Assembly: GCA_036852015.1 (NCBI GenBank)
Contig: JAANDG010000020.1
Coordinates: 1-64,000 of the forward strand
DNA length: 64,000 bases
Direction: 5' to 3'
From: Pelodera strongyloides
Lineage: Eukaryota > Nematoda > Chromadorea > Rhabditida > Rhabditidae
In this document: piece after piece, positions 45,263-55,490 of the stretch
Numbering within the stretch: the stretch's first letter is position 1
Layout of the letters: each line of letters begins with the position of its first letter
Notes under the pieces: model-generated
Databases searched by the model: none
What the model saw: only the letters and a program-made list of their open reading frames with translations
What the model was told of the DNA's origin: nothing
Translations under genes and position numbers: made by a program

Positions 45263-46232
45263 GAGTAGGTTTAATATATGGAAAAATTACATATGTAATG
45301 TAATATGTCACAGCATAGTTTACGCATACACACCCACTTTCGCGTGTAGGAGTAAAAACGTACAAATTAGTAGGCAGTAGAAGCAAGTACAGTCGACGGT
45401 TTCAAAGTAAAAGTATGAGGCTCTATATCGATAGTCATGAAAAATTATATAATCAATTCAAGCTCACTTATTAGCATAAATAAATAGAAATGCAGACCAT
45501 AATATATTTCAAATAACGGGCGTTATGCCGCTGTAAAGTAAAATAGTTTTGATTTTTCAGCTCCCTTCGAAGGACGAAGTGCGTAACTATGCCAAATTCC
45601 TTCGCAAAAACATCCCGAAAAATTACGTGAGAAATTATAATTATATTATGTACCAGACGGGTACGCCTCCTGAGGTGTCTCTCCACATTTAGGCGTTAGG
45701 AAACGTCTGTAACGTAAAATGAAAATCTTTACGAATGAGGACACACACCGTTCTTTTACATGCGAATATTCAAATTTGAGTTGCGGCACTCTTTGTACAC
45801 GAAGCGGAATTATTTATTCTAATATTACTTCCGTAACGTGAGTGCTAGCGCACACTACAGTTACTCTTTTATATTATAAGATTATAATCTTATTATATAA
45901 AAGAGTAACTGTAGTGTGCGCTAGCACCCTGTGCGTTACGGAAGCTCAATTTGAATGAAATGTTCCGCAGTATAAAAAGGGTGGACAGGCAATCGAAGCT
46001 CATTATTATGCAAAGGAACAAATTTGCGGTTGACTTCATTCACAAGATTTTCTTCTACGTTTCAGACGTTTCACAAGTATGGAAACTCCATTCTTGCCGT
46101 CTGGCAATATATAATAAAGAATCATTTACCATACAATCCACCGTAACAGTAACATACCTAAAATTAAAAAATAAATATTTGCAGGTCCGCCGTCCTCACT
46201 TTCCTAAGTTGGGAAAGAAGCCGAGAAATTAG
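40372..46232 (+). CDS. Secreted, highly charged protein of unknown function
   Basis: I do not recognise the family. Twelve exons join in frame: 40372-40509, 41074-41251, 41548-41750, 41927-42004, 42252-42329, 42790-42957, 43321-43443, 44425-44460, 44704-44775, 45037-45156, 45561-45626 and 46185-46232, giving 435 residues. Residues 1-20 are a clear signal peptide (MRALVLFIPLLYAVVTHVDA), followed by a Lys/Thr/Pro linker. A small four-cysteine segment spans 47-71 (CELTRDC, NC, WC). RRRR near residue 94 is a possible convertase site. Residues about 106-230 are very acidic with more basic clusters (RARR, RSRR). From about 270 the chain is rich in Lys, Arg and Glu and helix-forming (KKLEQELRKKW, KFRKYWETIRKEW). 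All junctions after exon 3 are phase 0. The ATG is two bases after an acceptor, and AATAAA follows the stop by about 40 bp. Probably nematode-specific. Confidence 0.85.
42018..42050. repeat. Left end of a GTGTGACAC-family TTAA element
   Basis: TTAAAGTGGTGTGACACCCG followed by GTTTGTGAAAG; no right end was found. In an intron of the secreted-protein gene. A lone right end of the same family (TTCACAACACACCTGTCATA then CCACTTTAA) lies near 40870-40900. Confidence 0.45.
42372..42450 (+). repeat. (CT)n tract
   Basis: CTCTCT-rich stretch in intron 5 of the secreted-protein gene, starting about 40 bp after the donor. Confidence 0.85.
42515..42604 (+). other. Possible alternative terminal exon of the secreted-protein gene
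   Basis: A good acceptor (TTGTTTGCAG) ends at 42514. If spliced to exon 5, the frame is open for 29 codons and stops at TAG 42602-42604. This would yield a short form of about 229 residues lacking the basic C-terminal half. No protein homology supports it. Confidence 0.25.
42981..43070. repeat. Short inverted repeat, GCGCGTTCGGGTTGCT arms
   Basis: GCGCGTTCGGGTTGCTCTTT at the left and AAAAAGCAACCCGAACGCGC at the right, with further pairing inside (TCCGAACGGAA). Located just after the exon 6 donor of the secreted-protein gene. Confidence 0.75.
43537..43876. repeat. Palindromic repeat, ATCGCAGTTGTCACGCC family
   Basis: CAATTTATCATAGCCAGTCA pairs imperfectly with the segment TGACTGTACATGGTAAATTG; inner words TCGCAGTTGTCACGCC and GGCGTGCCAACTGTGATAG also pair. 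The right end is CCTGGCCCTTTAA. Part of the same family lies at 54590-54780. Confidence 0.55.
44116..44289. mobile_element. MITE, CCGGCCGGTTTTTGAAACGCAT family (degenerate)
   Basis: Left AAGCAAATGCCGGCCGGTTT, right CTGCCGGTATTTCGCCTTAA. In intron 7 of the secreted-protein gene. Confidence 0.75.
44553..44692. mobile_element. TTAA-flanked MITE, GTGCAACAC variant
   Basis: Left TTAAGCGGTGCAACACCCGG, right ACGGCTCGTTATCGCTTTAA. It fills most of intron 8 of the secreted-protein gene and ends 11 bp before the exon 9 acceptor boundary. Confidence 0.6.
44776..44860. repeat. (TA)n microsatellite
   Basis: About 85 bp of almost perfect TA units that begin at the donor of exon 9 itself (GAG then GTATATATA). 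Confidence 0.95.
45205..45260. repeat. (TA)n microsatellite
   Basis: About 55 bp of TA repeats with one C interruption, in the intron after exon 10 of the secreted-protein gene. Confidence 0.95.
45830..45942. repeat. Long near-perfect palindrome
   Basis: Arms of about 50 bp: TCCGTAACGTGAGTGCTAGC and TACAGTTACTCTTTTATA at the left pair with TATAAAAGAGTAACTGTAGT and the CGTTACGGA end at the right around a short AT core. A single arm recurs at 31008-31053. In the last intron of the secreted-protein gene. Confidence 0.85.
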
Positions 46233-46270
46233 TGGACAAGACGATAACTAAAAATATTATTCGTATTGAC

Positions 46271-46276
46271 AATAAA
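46271..46276 (+). terminator. Poly(A) signal of the secreted-protein gene
   Basis: Perfect AATAAA about 40 bp after the TAG stop, followed by a GT-rich stretch (GTGTTGTCT). Confidence 0.7.
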
Positions 46277-46311
46277 GTGTTGTCTATGATACTATGGTAT
46301 TCAGAAAATTT

Positions 46312-46400
46312 GGGAGAGAGAAGAGAAGGGAGTGAGACAGAGAGAGAGTGAGGGAGGAAAACAAAGAAGGAGGGAGAGAACAGAGAGAACAGAGAGAACA
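46312..46400 (+). repeat. Purine (GA)n tract
   Basis: GAGAGAAGAG-type tract just downstream of the secreted-protein gene. Confidence 0.85.
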
Positions 46401-46849
46401 GAAACACGAAAGAAAAAGAAATTTTTCTGTAAGCTGATTTAACTCATGTATCTCTATGTTCATGTATCATGTTGACTTTTAAAAGTGGCCTAATCGCGGG
46501 CTTGGCCAAAACTAGTGACACTGTGACACTAGTGTGAAAGCAAAAAGCAAAAAAAAAATGGGCGCTTTTTGAATACTCACTCTGAATTCTGAATGGCAAG
46601 TGCTGCGCGGCAAATTTCTGTTGCAACGCAACCAAAAATTTCGCTATATTTTCGCTATAGGTTTCAATTTTCTCTACATATTACCTCATCTCGTCTTCTC
46701 TCTGTCACTTCTATCTCACTTTCAGTTGTTAACGTATCTTGTTGCACTTGGTTGTGTTAATGTATGCTGGCGTATATAGCTCCCCAGAGCACTGTTATTT
46801 TTCTGCCGACGTAGTATTTCTTTATCCTTCGCGCATATGCCTTCTTTAT

Positions 46850-46991
46850 TTCTCTCTTCCTTTTCTCTCTATCAATCTCTACGCTGCGCTCTCTATCACT
46901 CTCTCCATCCCCATCACCCCTTTCTCTCTCTGTCTCTCTCTCTGTCTCTCTCTCTCTCTCTCTCGTCTCTGTCTCTACACGTCTCTCTATG

Positions 46992-47027
<36 letters not shown>

Positions 47028-47032
47028 CCTCC
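46850..47032 (+). repeat. Pyrimidine (CT)n tract
   Basis: CTCTCTGTCTCT-type tract, about 180 bp. The 116 and 121 codon ORFs across it are low-complexity artefacts. Confidence 0.9.
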
Positions 47033-47402
47033 TCAAAGAGTTCACTTATCACTCACTCAATTTGCCCGTGGGCAGTAGTTTCTTCCCTTTTACTTCAGAC
47101 ATGAGCCCCTTTCTTTGCCTAACCTTATTTCTGCAAACCTCTCTTTTTTTCTCCGATTCGGCCACTGATTTTTGTTCTAAAGAGTAGCCTTAACTAGTCC
47201 GTAGACCCGGTTTTCGAACTTTGAAATTTTGATGAATTTTTGTCCGAGATGTCCGAGTTTCAATCCAAGGCATGGATTTTTTGAACTTTAGTTTTCACAA
47301 GCTTACTTGTTAGGAGTAGAAGCTTTATTTTCATTGCATAACTAAGAACGAACCAGAAAAATCCTTTCGAGATGATCAGTAAGCATGCTGTCCGGATATC
47401 GC

Positions 47403-47595
47403 AGAAAAACGAAATAATTGCCGAAACAGCTGAAAACCCGTCGTTGGCCCGTCCCAAATGGGTTTTGCCGAAAAAAACCATCTTGTGACTTGACCATTTG
47501 GTGACAATCTCATGACGGCTTGGTCACGAGTTGGTCACCGAATGGGCATGGTCCACGAAAAAACCAGTGAACCGTACCCAGATGGGTTTTTTCCT
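47403..47595. repeat. Dispersed repeat, GAAACTTGGTCACCA family
   Basis: Contains AATAATTGCCGAAAC, TGGGTTTTGCCGAAAAAA, TGGTCACGAGTTGGTCACCG and CACGAAAAAACCAGTGAACC. Third copy of the family at 17355 and 26866. Confidence 0.6.
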
Positions 47596-48373
47596 ATGAT
47601 ATTGCAAGGCGCTGATTTTTTTCGAAGTTACAGTGAATAAATTGATTGAGAGTTTGAGATTTACGAATAACCGTATCTAGTAATTGTATGGAAATGTTTA
47701 CTTCGCCATAAAATTTCCGGCAAACTGGCAAACACCTACCTAATTATTATCCATTATTATCCATTACATATTATCCATTAGTATTTATTGTTCTTCACTT
47801 GTTTAAAGGCGGTAAGACACAGGGTTTGGCAGAATGGGACGCAATTTGCATATTATACATAAATACTTCACAAAACACATGTCCAGAATGTAACACAATT
47901 TGCATATGCGGTTTCGCAACCTCATTAGGTCAAACGGTGCGCATAATATTGAAATTTCCTACAATAGCAATCTGTTTATATGTATGAAAATAAAATCCGC
48001 GTGACATGTTTTCTAAAAGTTGGACAGCTTGCGTAGGCAGACTGAGCGGCGAATCGAAATTTGATTTACAGCCGTATTTACCTGTTGTTTACAGCTTTCC
48101 TTGAGGGGCCTCGCTTGCGTCGTATGTGTGATGAGTTTTCTAGTTCTTTTTGAGGATTTGTCCAAGAATCTTTTTTTCCTTCTTTTAGCATGGAGAAGAT
48201 AGCAGAACTTTGAACCTTGTATGTATATTCTAGAAGAACAAATTACGCGATAGTTTCAAGAATACGTGCGCGGCTCTGTCGCACATTAGGTGTGCCAAAC
48301 ATGCGCGAGAAGTTTGCGCTGTTTCGCAATCATGAGTATGCATTTTTTTCTGCAACGGAATATTGGCGGAGTA

Positions 48374-48458
48374 CAAGCGGCAACGCTACGGCGTGCATGC
48401 GGCGATGCACGCCGTAGGTTTCTAGCGTGCATGTTTCCCGACGTAACGTTGCCGCTTG
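48374..48458. repeat. Nested hairpin
   Basis: Inner arms ACGGCGTGCAT (48388-48398) and ATGCACGCCGT (48405-48415) are exact complements around a 6-base loop. Outer arms CAAGCGGCAACGCT (48374-48387) and AACGTTGCCGCTTG (48445-48458) pair at 13 of 14 positions. No family member was found elsewhere in the window. Confidence 0.8.
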
Positions 48459-49230
48459 GACGCCAAGTTTCGTCAGTGTGTGCGAGTTGCACGCTACCCT
48501 GCCACATGTTATAGGCTAGCCACATCAAGCTCGTATAACTCCGGTACTCGTGTGTTGTAATGCGCTTAAAATCCATTGCGTCAGTCTTGTCTATTTTCAG
48601 ATTTCTCAATTAATTGATTATGTAAATAAAGTTGATGTTTGTTTAACAACTTTTTCTCCTCTATTCCCTTATAAAGCCGTAAGAAATGAATTCATAGCCC
48701 TGCGGCAAGTTAAGTGTTCTTATGGCTCAATACACGTGGGAGCGAAGCACAAGAAAAGATAGAAATGAAATAAGGACGGCCATCTGCTGATCAAAAATCA
48801 TTTACGTGAATTTCGAACTCTTTTCAGTGTGACTATAGACTATACAGATTTAAGAACTCAGTAATATATAACAGTCGCAGTAACACGTACATCATGCAAT
48901 TAAACATAACTTTTTTCAAACATAAAAGCACGCGTGGAAGATTGCTGTCCGCAAATATGAGAAATTTTGCAAACTGCGCGCCTTGAAACCTTTCTTGCGA
49001 TATAATGCAGTGAAAACTCGACAGGTGCGCGGCGGAGACCCTGCACAAAAAGTTGACCAGCAGAGATCCTTACACCACGACTTCGCCATCGCAGGCTTTT
49101 TTTTCGCTGCGCATCACTAGTTTCGTGTAATCGTACTTTAGTGTTTACCTGACGGCGTCGCGCCTCACTTACTTTATTATTTATATCGCACATATATACA
49201 TTTCATTCTATTTTTGTCTTTTCAGTCAGA

Positions 49231-49232
49231 AC

Positions 49233-49263
<31 letters not shown>

Positions 49264-49325
49264 TAGAGAGGAGAGAGAGAGAGAGAGAGGGAGAGAGAGG
49301 GAGAGAAAGAAAGAGAGTGGAGTGA
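49231..49325 (+). repeat. (GA)n microsatellite
   Basis: Nearly pure GAGAGA tract of about 95 bp. Confidence 0.9.
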
Positions 49326-50061
49326 GCTAGACGAAGAAAGAAAAAAGAAAGTGAGGAGATAAATGGCTCTTAAAAATCCTATACATTCCGAAAATTCTTG
49401 CAACTTCTAACTTTTATGTCTGTCTTTTTCGATAACTTCTTGTTTTACTGCAAACCTCTCCGAGGAATTCAAATGAACTATTCTTTATTTATTACCCGCC
49501 GAATTTTGCAACATTTTTTGGCTATTCTTCTCTCTGTTGGATAAAGCATGTTACTTTTTAAAGGAAGCTTTATTTTTGAAGTTTTGCCCCACTGGATTGC
49601 TTATAATTTATGTGGTAGACTGCAGATTAGGAAGGCGTTCGCACACCATAATAGTCCGCCGGTATCCAATAAAAACAGCTTTATTTTCGCTGAATCCCAG
49701 GAAAGAGGAAGTGCCGATATGTACCTGATAACGTCCCACGGAGGAGTGCACGATCATAAATAATCGGGCACATATCGGGAACAAATGTGCACGATATTTT
49801 ATCCAAATCCAGGGCACTATTTAATCGAACTATTCTCGTTGATCCAATCAGCTATCGATTAGAAACTTTGAGTTTATTTTCCTGAAGCACCACTTTTGTT
49901 CTCGTGTTCTAGTTTGTTGTTATATTCGCCTCCTCCCGCTACTTCACCGGATTCCCAGGGGGAAAGTTTGCGAGGAATCAAATTCTTTGTCTTACAAATA
50001 GGGATTCTGTTTGAGAATGGGTGGGAGCCAAGGTCTCCCTGTGCTTTGAAATCCCTCTAGA

Positions 50062-50125
50062 GACCAGGGGGAGAGGGAGATAAAGAGGGAGAGAGAAAGA
50101 GAGAGAGGGGGGGGGAGAGAGAACA
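50062..50125 (+). repeat. Purine-rich tract
   Basis: GGGGGAGAGGGAGA-type sequence with a G9-G10 run, ending about 15 bp before the long hairpin element. Confidence 0.8.
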
Positions 50126-50139
50126 AAAAGTGGAAACAT

Positions 50140-50501
50140 TTAAAGGGATCGGCTCACCTCAAATTGTGCCTGTTTTTTTTGTTTCTTTATTTTATATAAA
50201 GGATAATAAAAATTTGGAATACAAAAAGTAGTGTTATATTTCAATACTCACGAAGATATTAGGTGATAAAGTGGTGGATCGATCGGCCCGAAATGAAAAA
50301 GTGTAATTGTCCTGCCTTGTTTGTATGGGACAATTAACACTTTTTCATTTCGGGCCGATCGATCCACCACTTTATCACCTAATATCTTCGTGAGTATTGA
50401 AATATAACACTACTTTTTGTATTCCAAATTTTTATTATCCCTTATAGAAAATAAAGAAACAGAAAAAACAGACACGATTTGAGGTGAGCCGATCCCTTTA
50501 A
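50140..50501. mobile_element. Very long hairpin element with TTAA ends
   Basis: Arms of about 170 bp pair almost perfectly. The left starts TTAAAGGGATCGGCTCACCT and the right ends AGGTGAGCCGATCCCTTTAA. The innermost complementary words are AGTGTAATTGTCC and GGACAATTAACACT around a loop of about 16 bases (TGCCTTGTTTGTAT). There is no other content, so the element is a foldback-type non-autonomous transposon. Only small differences distinguish the arms, which suggests a recent origin. Confidence 0.9.
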
Positions 50502-50590
50502 GGCGTGGTCCAACAGGTAGATCTTCCCTACAAGTCCAATCTCAAGCAACTAAACTAGTGTGCGCGGTTTCGAGATTCGAATCCTAATAC
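50501..50590 (+). repeat. tRNA-like sequence next to hairpin element
   Basis: GGCGTGGTCCAACAGGTAGA resembles an A-box/D-arm and GAGATTCGAATCC, 60 bases on, resembles a B-box. The spacing is long, as in Ser/Leu-type tRNAs, but no acceptor stem is evident. Probably a SINE head or tRNA relic. Confidence 0.35.
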
Positions 50591-51580
50591 CACAGCTACT
50601 AACTAACTTCGCTTGAATGAAGTATTGTCCTAAAATATTCTTATGATTCTCAAAGTGGACTAGATTAAACCATTAAAATACCGCAGCTGTCTGCGTTCTA
50701 TGATTCTATGACCTCCGTGGCTTTATCACCAGGCAATACTACATACAACATTACAAGATACAACTTCGGGATACAAACTACAAACAAGGCTGCACACTAC
50801 GCATAAAAAGTGCTTGTATGACCGTCATGCTACGTACACCGATTAACGCGCCAGATATATATTGACCAGCCACATCCTAAGATTTTCAAACATGAACAAT
50901 AATACTCTTCCCTCTGTTGTTATTCGTCACGTGGAAGACGGTGTGTTTCCTCATATTTTAAGTTGTGAGCAATTCTATTATTTGCCTCTATTACAATCCA
51001 GACGTTTATATATAGTAAGCTTCCCGTTTGCCTGTTTTAGAAATATGACAGTTGGCCTACTTATACCAAACGCTTGAAACGTAGAAAAACGTTGCGGTCA
51101 TAAAAAAATGACGCGGCTTCAACAAGATTTTACTGTGTATCTCATGTTCACATAAAATCCAGGCAACGTGCCAAGTGTTTAACAATTGTTGAAAAGCGGT
51201 AAAACTCGTAAACCCTCGGTTAACCGTAGGATGTGCTATACATAAAATTGAACCAAAATCATTAGCTAGCAAAATTATGTGTAAAAAATAGCTACCTAGT
51301 GCTAGCCCACAGTGAAGAAGTTTTATCGTACATATATGATTGTTCGTGAGCTTTTCCCTCTAAACTTTATTTTCAATTTACTTTCCCAATTTAAATGTTA
51401 AAATTCCGCAATTCTTTTGCAACGATGGCGAAAAGGTGGAGATTCGAAGGGGTAAAATTGCTCTAATTGAACTGTTGAGAATTGGATCCCCGTGAGAGAA
51501 AACATTGCCAACATTTGAATTGCAAACAGTGGAATAGCTCATCCCACCCACACAGAACAATATAACGAGTCCATGTGGGT

Positions 51581-51710
51581 AGCTTAGGCTTGGGCTTAGG
51601 CTTAGGCTTAGGCTTAAGCTTAGGCTTAGGCTTAGTCATAGCTTAAGCTTAGGCTTAGATTTAGTCATAGCTTAGGCCTAGGTTTAGCCATAGCTTAGGC
51701 TTGGGTTTAG
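51581..51710. repeat. Interstitial TTAGGC (nematode telomere) repeat
   Basis: The stretch starts GCTTAGGCTTGGGCTTAGGC and continues through about 15-20 units of TTAGGC with variants TTGGGC, TTAAGC, TTAGTCATAGC and TTAGCCATAGC. TTAGGC is the telomere unit of nematodes. The decay and the larger composite unit near the right side indicate an old interstitial array. Confidence 0.85.
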
Positions 51711-52114
51711 TCAACTTTATTATATTTAAACTTACGCTTACACGTTATTTGTGACTATTTATTATTATTTCCACTATATTTTTTTGAAATTACACCTATG
51801 TATTCATCTTTATTACCCACGTTTCTAAGACACAAGTATTACGGGTTTTTGACAGAATATAAATGTAGCGCATATTACACAAATTTTTGGCAAATGATTT
51901 AGCCAAGAAACACTAAGCCAGATCCGTTTTCTAGTGCTAAAATATCGGCAATACCGCAGCTCATTCAAAATAGTTATCTAACAATACATTCCACGGTTGT
52001 AGAGCTTGATATACCCCCAAGACCCAAGACAACAGATTCTATACCATTTATTGCCAGCATTTCGGTTTTCAGCATCTTCGGGGCCATCTTTTCACCGTCT
52101 AGCTACCTACAAAG

Positions 52115-52298
52115 TTAAAGAGAAATACTGGCCGGTTTTTGAAACGCATTATGGACAGCTGACTTCTTACGGTTTTATGCAAAGTTGCTCGAATTTAGCT
52201 CGATTTGTATCCTAACTTGACGTTAATTTGTATAAGCTGTATAATAACGCTGGTGTACTTGATGTGTTTCAAAATCGGGCCGATATTTCGCTTTAACC
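52115..52298. mobile_element. TTAA-flanked MITE, CCGGCCGGTTTTTGAAACGCAT family
   Basis: Left TTAAAGAGAAATACTGGCCG, right GGGCCGATATTTCGCTTTAA. Confidence 0.8.
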
Positions 52299-52661
52299 TT
52301 TTTGCTGTCGCTCTTCCTTTACTTACTCAAGCGTGTGGCATTTATTGTCTTTCCTTTTGAATTCCTTAGCTTAGCATCTAACGTTTTTTCGGAAAAATTT
52401 ATAAAAAATTTTTTGCGTATAGTATTGACTATTGACGACGTGCACAAAGTATCTCAACCCATTCATAACCCATCTAATTGGCAGCTAATTACATTATTTG
52501 ACCTTCGCAATCATCAACCTTTGTAAATTTAATGTATAAACACCTAATTAATCTAGTGTTGCTTTTCAGATGAGATGCCGCACCACACGCATGCAATGGT
52601 ATCACTCCTCTCGCCATATCAAAATCAAAGGCCAGTTCATAAAAACCTTTTCCTTTTTCTT

Positions 52662-52826
52662 TTAAGCGGTCTGACACGTGGTTTGTAAAGCGCCTCTTCA
52701 CGGATTCTATCCAATTTCTTGCGCTCGAGTTCGCAGCCCACAGGAACAGGAGTGAGAATTTGCGCACGCTACAATAGTTTTAGTTGTCCAGCATACTTTC
52801 ACAAACCATTTGTCATACCGCTTTAA
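52662..52826. mobile_element. TTAA-flanked MITE, GTCTGACACGTGGTTTGT family
   Basis: Left TTAAGCGGTCTGACACGTGG, right CCATTTGTCATACCGCTTTAA in inverted orientation. Relative of 8830-9074. Confidence 0.75.
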
Positions 52827-54250
52827 TTAAAATCCATAATTTACGCATAATTCTAAATCGACTTTTTTCTGAAAGTGTGTTTTCCAGTTTCCGCGTTTCA
52901 AAGCACAAAATAACCACTAAAATGTCCAACAGATGGCACATAAAGTGAGTAGAATGTTGATTGTTAGTGGAAAAAGTGCATTGAATGCGGCTATTCTTTA
53001 TGCTTCTGAAACTAGCTTTGATTTAGAACGGGATCATAAATATATAGAAATATCTTATTATATAAATGAGAAGTGTTTGCTTTTTTGTTTGTGTGAACGA
53101 AACGAAAATTAGAATATCAAGGCTATAAAATGAGGGCCGGAGCCCAGTCTTTAGCAAGCCAAACGAATCTCATTTCATTTTTTTTAAGATACGTTGCAAA
53201 CGTTTCACAACAGTGTGCTCACTGTACCTGCATTTCAACCTTTGAAAGTCGCCTCAGGCGGCGATAGCCGTCTGCTATAATATATTGAAGATCTGCCAAG
53301 GCGGAGGTATTGACCAAATTTGGTTTACTGGCACTGATTGTGAGAGTCTTGGTGGCGCAACACCATTTTTTTTGTGGCACCATTTTTGCGCTTCCACTAT
53401 TGGTGTAGCGCATGAAATGTTTTCCCATGCATTGTTCTCCTTTATTAGTAAAAGGAAAGCGAATTTTGAATACTAGGGGCTTTTTTCAAAGTACACGCTT
53501 ATGGGTACACTTACATGAAACAACTGATAAGCGTCTTCAAAGGTTTATGTACTAAGGCGAAGTGGAGGGTTGCGAAAAGTTGGTTTTCTTATACTAAACG
53601 CATGCAAAGTAGAAAACAGGTGAGAAGCTATTTGGCTTTTTGAACACTGGAATACGACTCTGCTTTTATGCCCGAACGTTGGCGTTAGCAGTTAGCTATT
53701 CTAATTTTCGTTGCCGACACCGTTACAAACAAACCTTTCTCTTTTATGTAATGAGATATCAACAATATAGCATTGCAAGAAAAAGAAAAAGCATTTTTTT
53801 CAGCTGCACCTCCCCTCCTATGTCAAGACTAGGTTGTCCTTATTCCCTATTAGGTTTTTATAGGTTTTTTTACAATATTACAGTAGAATTATGAAATTTA
53901 TAAAATTAGAAATTTATAAAAAAATTATATGTATGCTCACAAGAGGTATATTCTGATGAGTTCGAGATGTTCTAGTGGTGGTTAGTGACGAGCGGTAACT
54001 TATGTACAACTTAGGTATAACTCATAACTTAGGTATAAGCTGTGGACTGAAATTGACAGTTACCTGTGACAGCTCCCACTTAGATTATGAAAAAAAGCAA
54101 TGTTTTTCTTGACAAGATTTCTGGAAGAGTCCAAGAACAGTTAGACTATAACTAAGATAAAAATGCGCTCTTCAGCTTGTTTTCCTGAAAATACCTTTGC
54201 CTTGCTAAAAATTCATCTTCTTGTCACATTCTCTGCTATGCATTTTTGAA

Positions 54251-54894
54251 TGCCCGAACGCAGTTTCCGCGCCAAAAACCCTGAAATTTGATTTGCTGGA
54301 GGGCCGCGAAAAAACTTACAAGATATGCGTTAGGAACATAAAATAAAAGAATGGTAACTACTTGGAATAGCTAGCCCAGTAATTCGCGAAAAGATGTGTT
54401 GTCCAACGTCCCCGATTTTATATTTTTTCATTTGCATATACTAAAAAGGCGAACAGGCGGAAGCGGATTGCTTAGCGTAACTCTAAAGGTTCTGTTAAGA
54501 CCAACAAACATGATGTTTCAAATTGTGTACAAATTTCTCCGTTTCCATGTGTCCATGTTCCATGCATGAGTAATCCTCCATCTAAAAGGTTCAGTCCCAC
54601 TTCAGATAACCACTAGTTTTGAGGAGTCCATCTGATTCTCCATGTCAAATACAGTAGGATGCAATTTTTTTCTAATTTCCGGCACAACATTCACGCAGTG
54701 TTCAGCAATTTACCATAGCCAGTGTTACCAAACAATCTATCGCAGTTGTCACGCCCATTAGCGCAGATTGGCCCATATTCTGAAGGCCCGAGCGCAGTTT
54801 CAGCGCCAAAAAGCCTGAAATTTGATTTGTTGGAGGGCCGCGAAAAAACTTACAAGATATGCGTTAGGAACATAAAATAAAAGAATGGTAACTA
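54251..54894. repeat. Pair of ~110-bp direct repeats 534 bp apart
   Basis: The segment from TGCCCGAACGCAGTTTC to GAATGGTAACTA (54251-54360) recurs at 54785-54894 with a handful of changes. The last 80 bp, including GGAGGGCCGCGAAAAAACTT, are almost identical. The spacer contains part of a palindromic repeat (54590-54780). No coding sequence lies between. Confidence 0.8.
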
Positions 54895-55009
54895 TGGACC
54901 CCGCGTTTTTTTTTTCGCTTTCCACCCCAAATTTATATTGGGCGTGGTAATTTCGGTAGTTCTAAAAAAATAGGTGTGTAGAATGATCGCGTAGTGATTT
55001 GATTGATGA

Positions 55010-55490
55010 CGTAGTTAGTTGCGGTCCGCTGCCCGCTCCTTCGCCGGCACCTTGCCGGCACTTTGCCGTCCCAATTCCCCGAGTAATTCTCCAATCCGCC
55101 GTCAAGTGTCTCTCGACTGCTCATCTCAGCCGTCGTCCGGTAATGAGGTTTTCTCCAAGGAAGAAGTCCGAGATCAGACCAACTTCCATCCCTTTAGAAG
55201 AAGTGCACATTGCATGCACATTGCATGCACACTTGCTCCAATTCAGCGATCTTCCGCCTCCGCATTGCCTTTTTGTTACAAAATACTACAGACGTTCAAG
55301 TGTTCCTGTTACGTTTCTGGGTGCGCGGCGCACCCTCTCCCAGCCGCGCAGTTTCCAGTTCGGGGGCGCACCCAGCCGCGTAATTTGCAAACTATGTGGA
55401 TAGGTGCCTCGGGGAACTCATCCGCGCAGCGCACACTCGGCCAATCGCGCAAGGCACCTCCAGCCAGCCGCGTAGGAATGTAGTCGTCCA
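55010..55490 (+). other. GC-rich island with overlapping ORFs
   Basis: GC-rich against an AT-rich background, with two overlapping ORFs in different frames (54999-55403 and 55019-55483), both rich in Pro, Ser, Arg and Cys and neither with a domain I recognise. Words such as GGCGCACCC, CAGCCGCG and TGCCGGCAC recur within it. It could be a first exon, a decayed transposon or a regulatory island. Confidence 0.3.

Noticed and set aside
46739..47187. Overlapping ORFs of 121 and 116 codons
   Set aside because: Low-complexity Ser/Leu sequence from a pyrimidine tract, with no domain.
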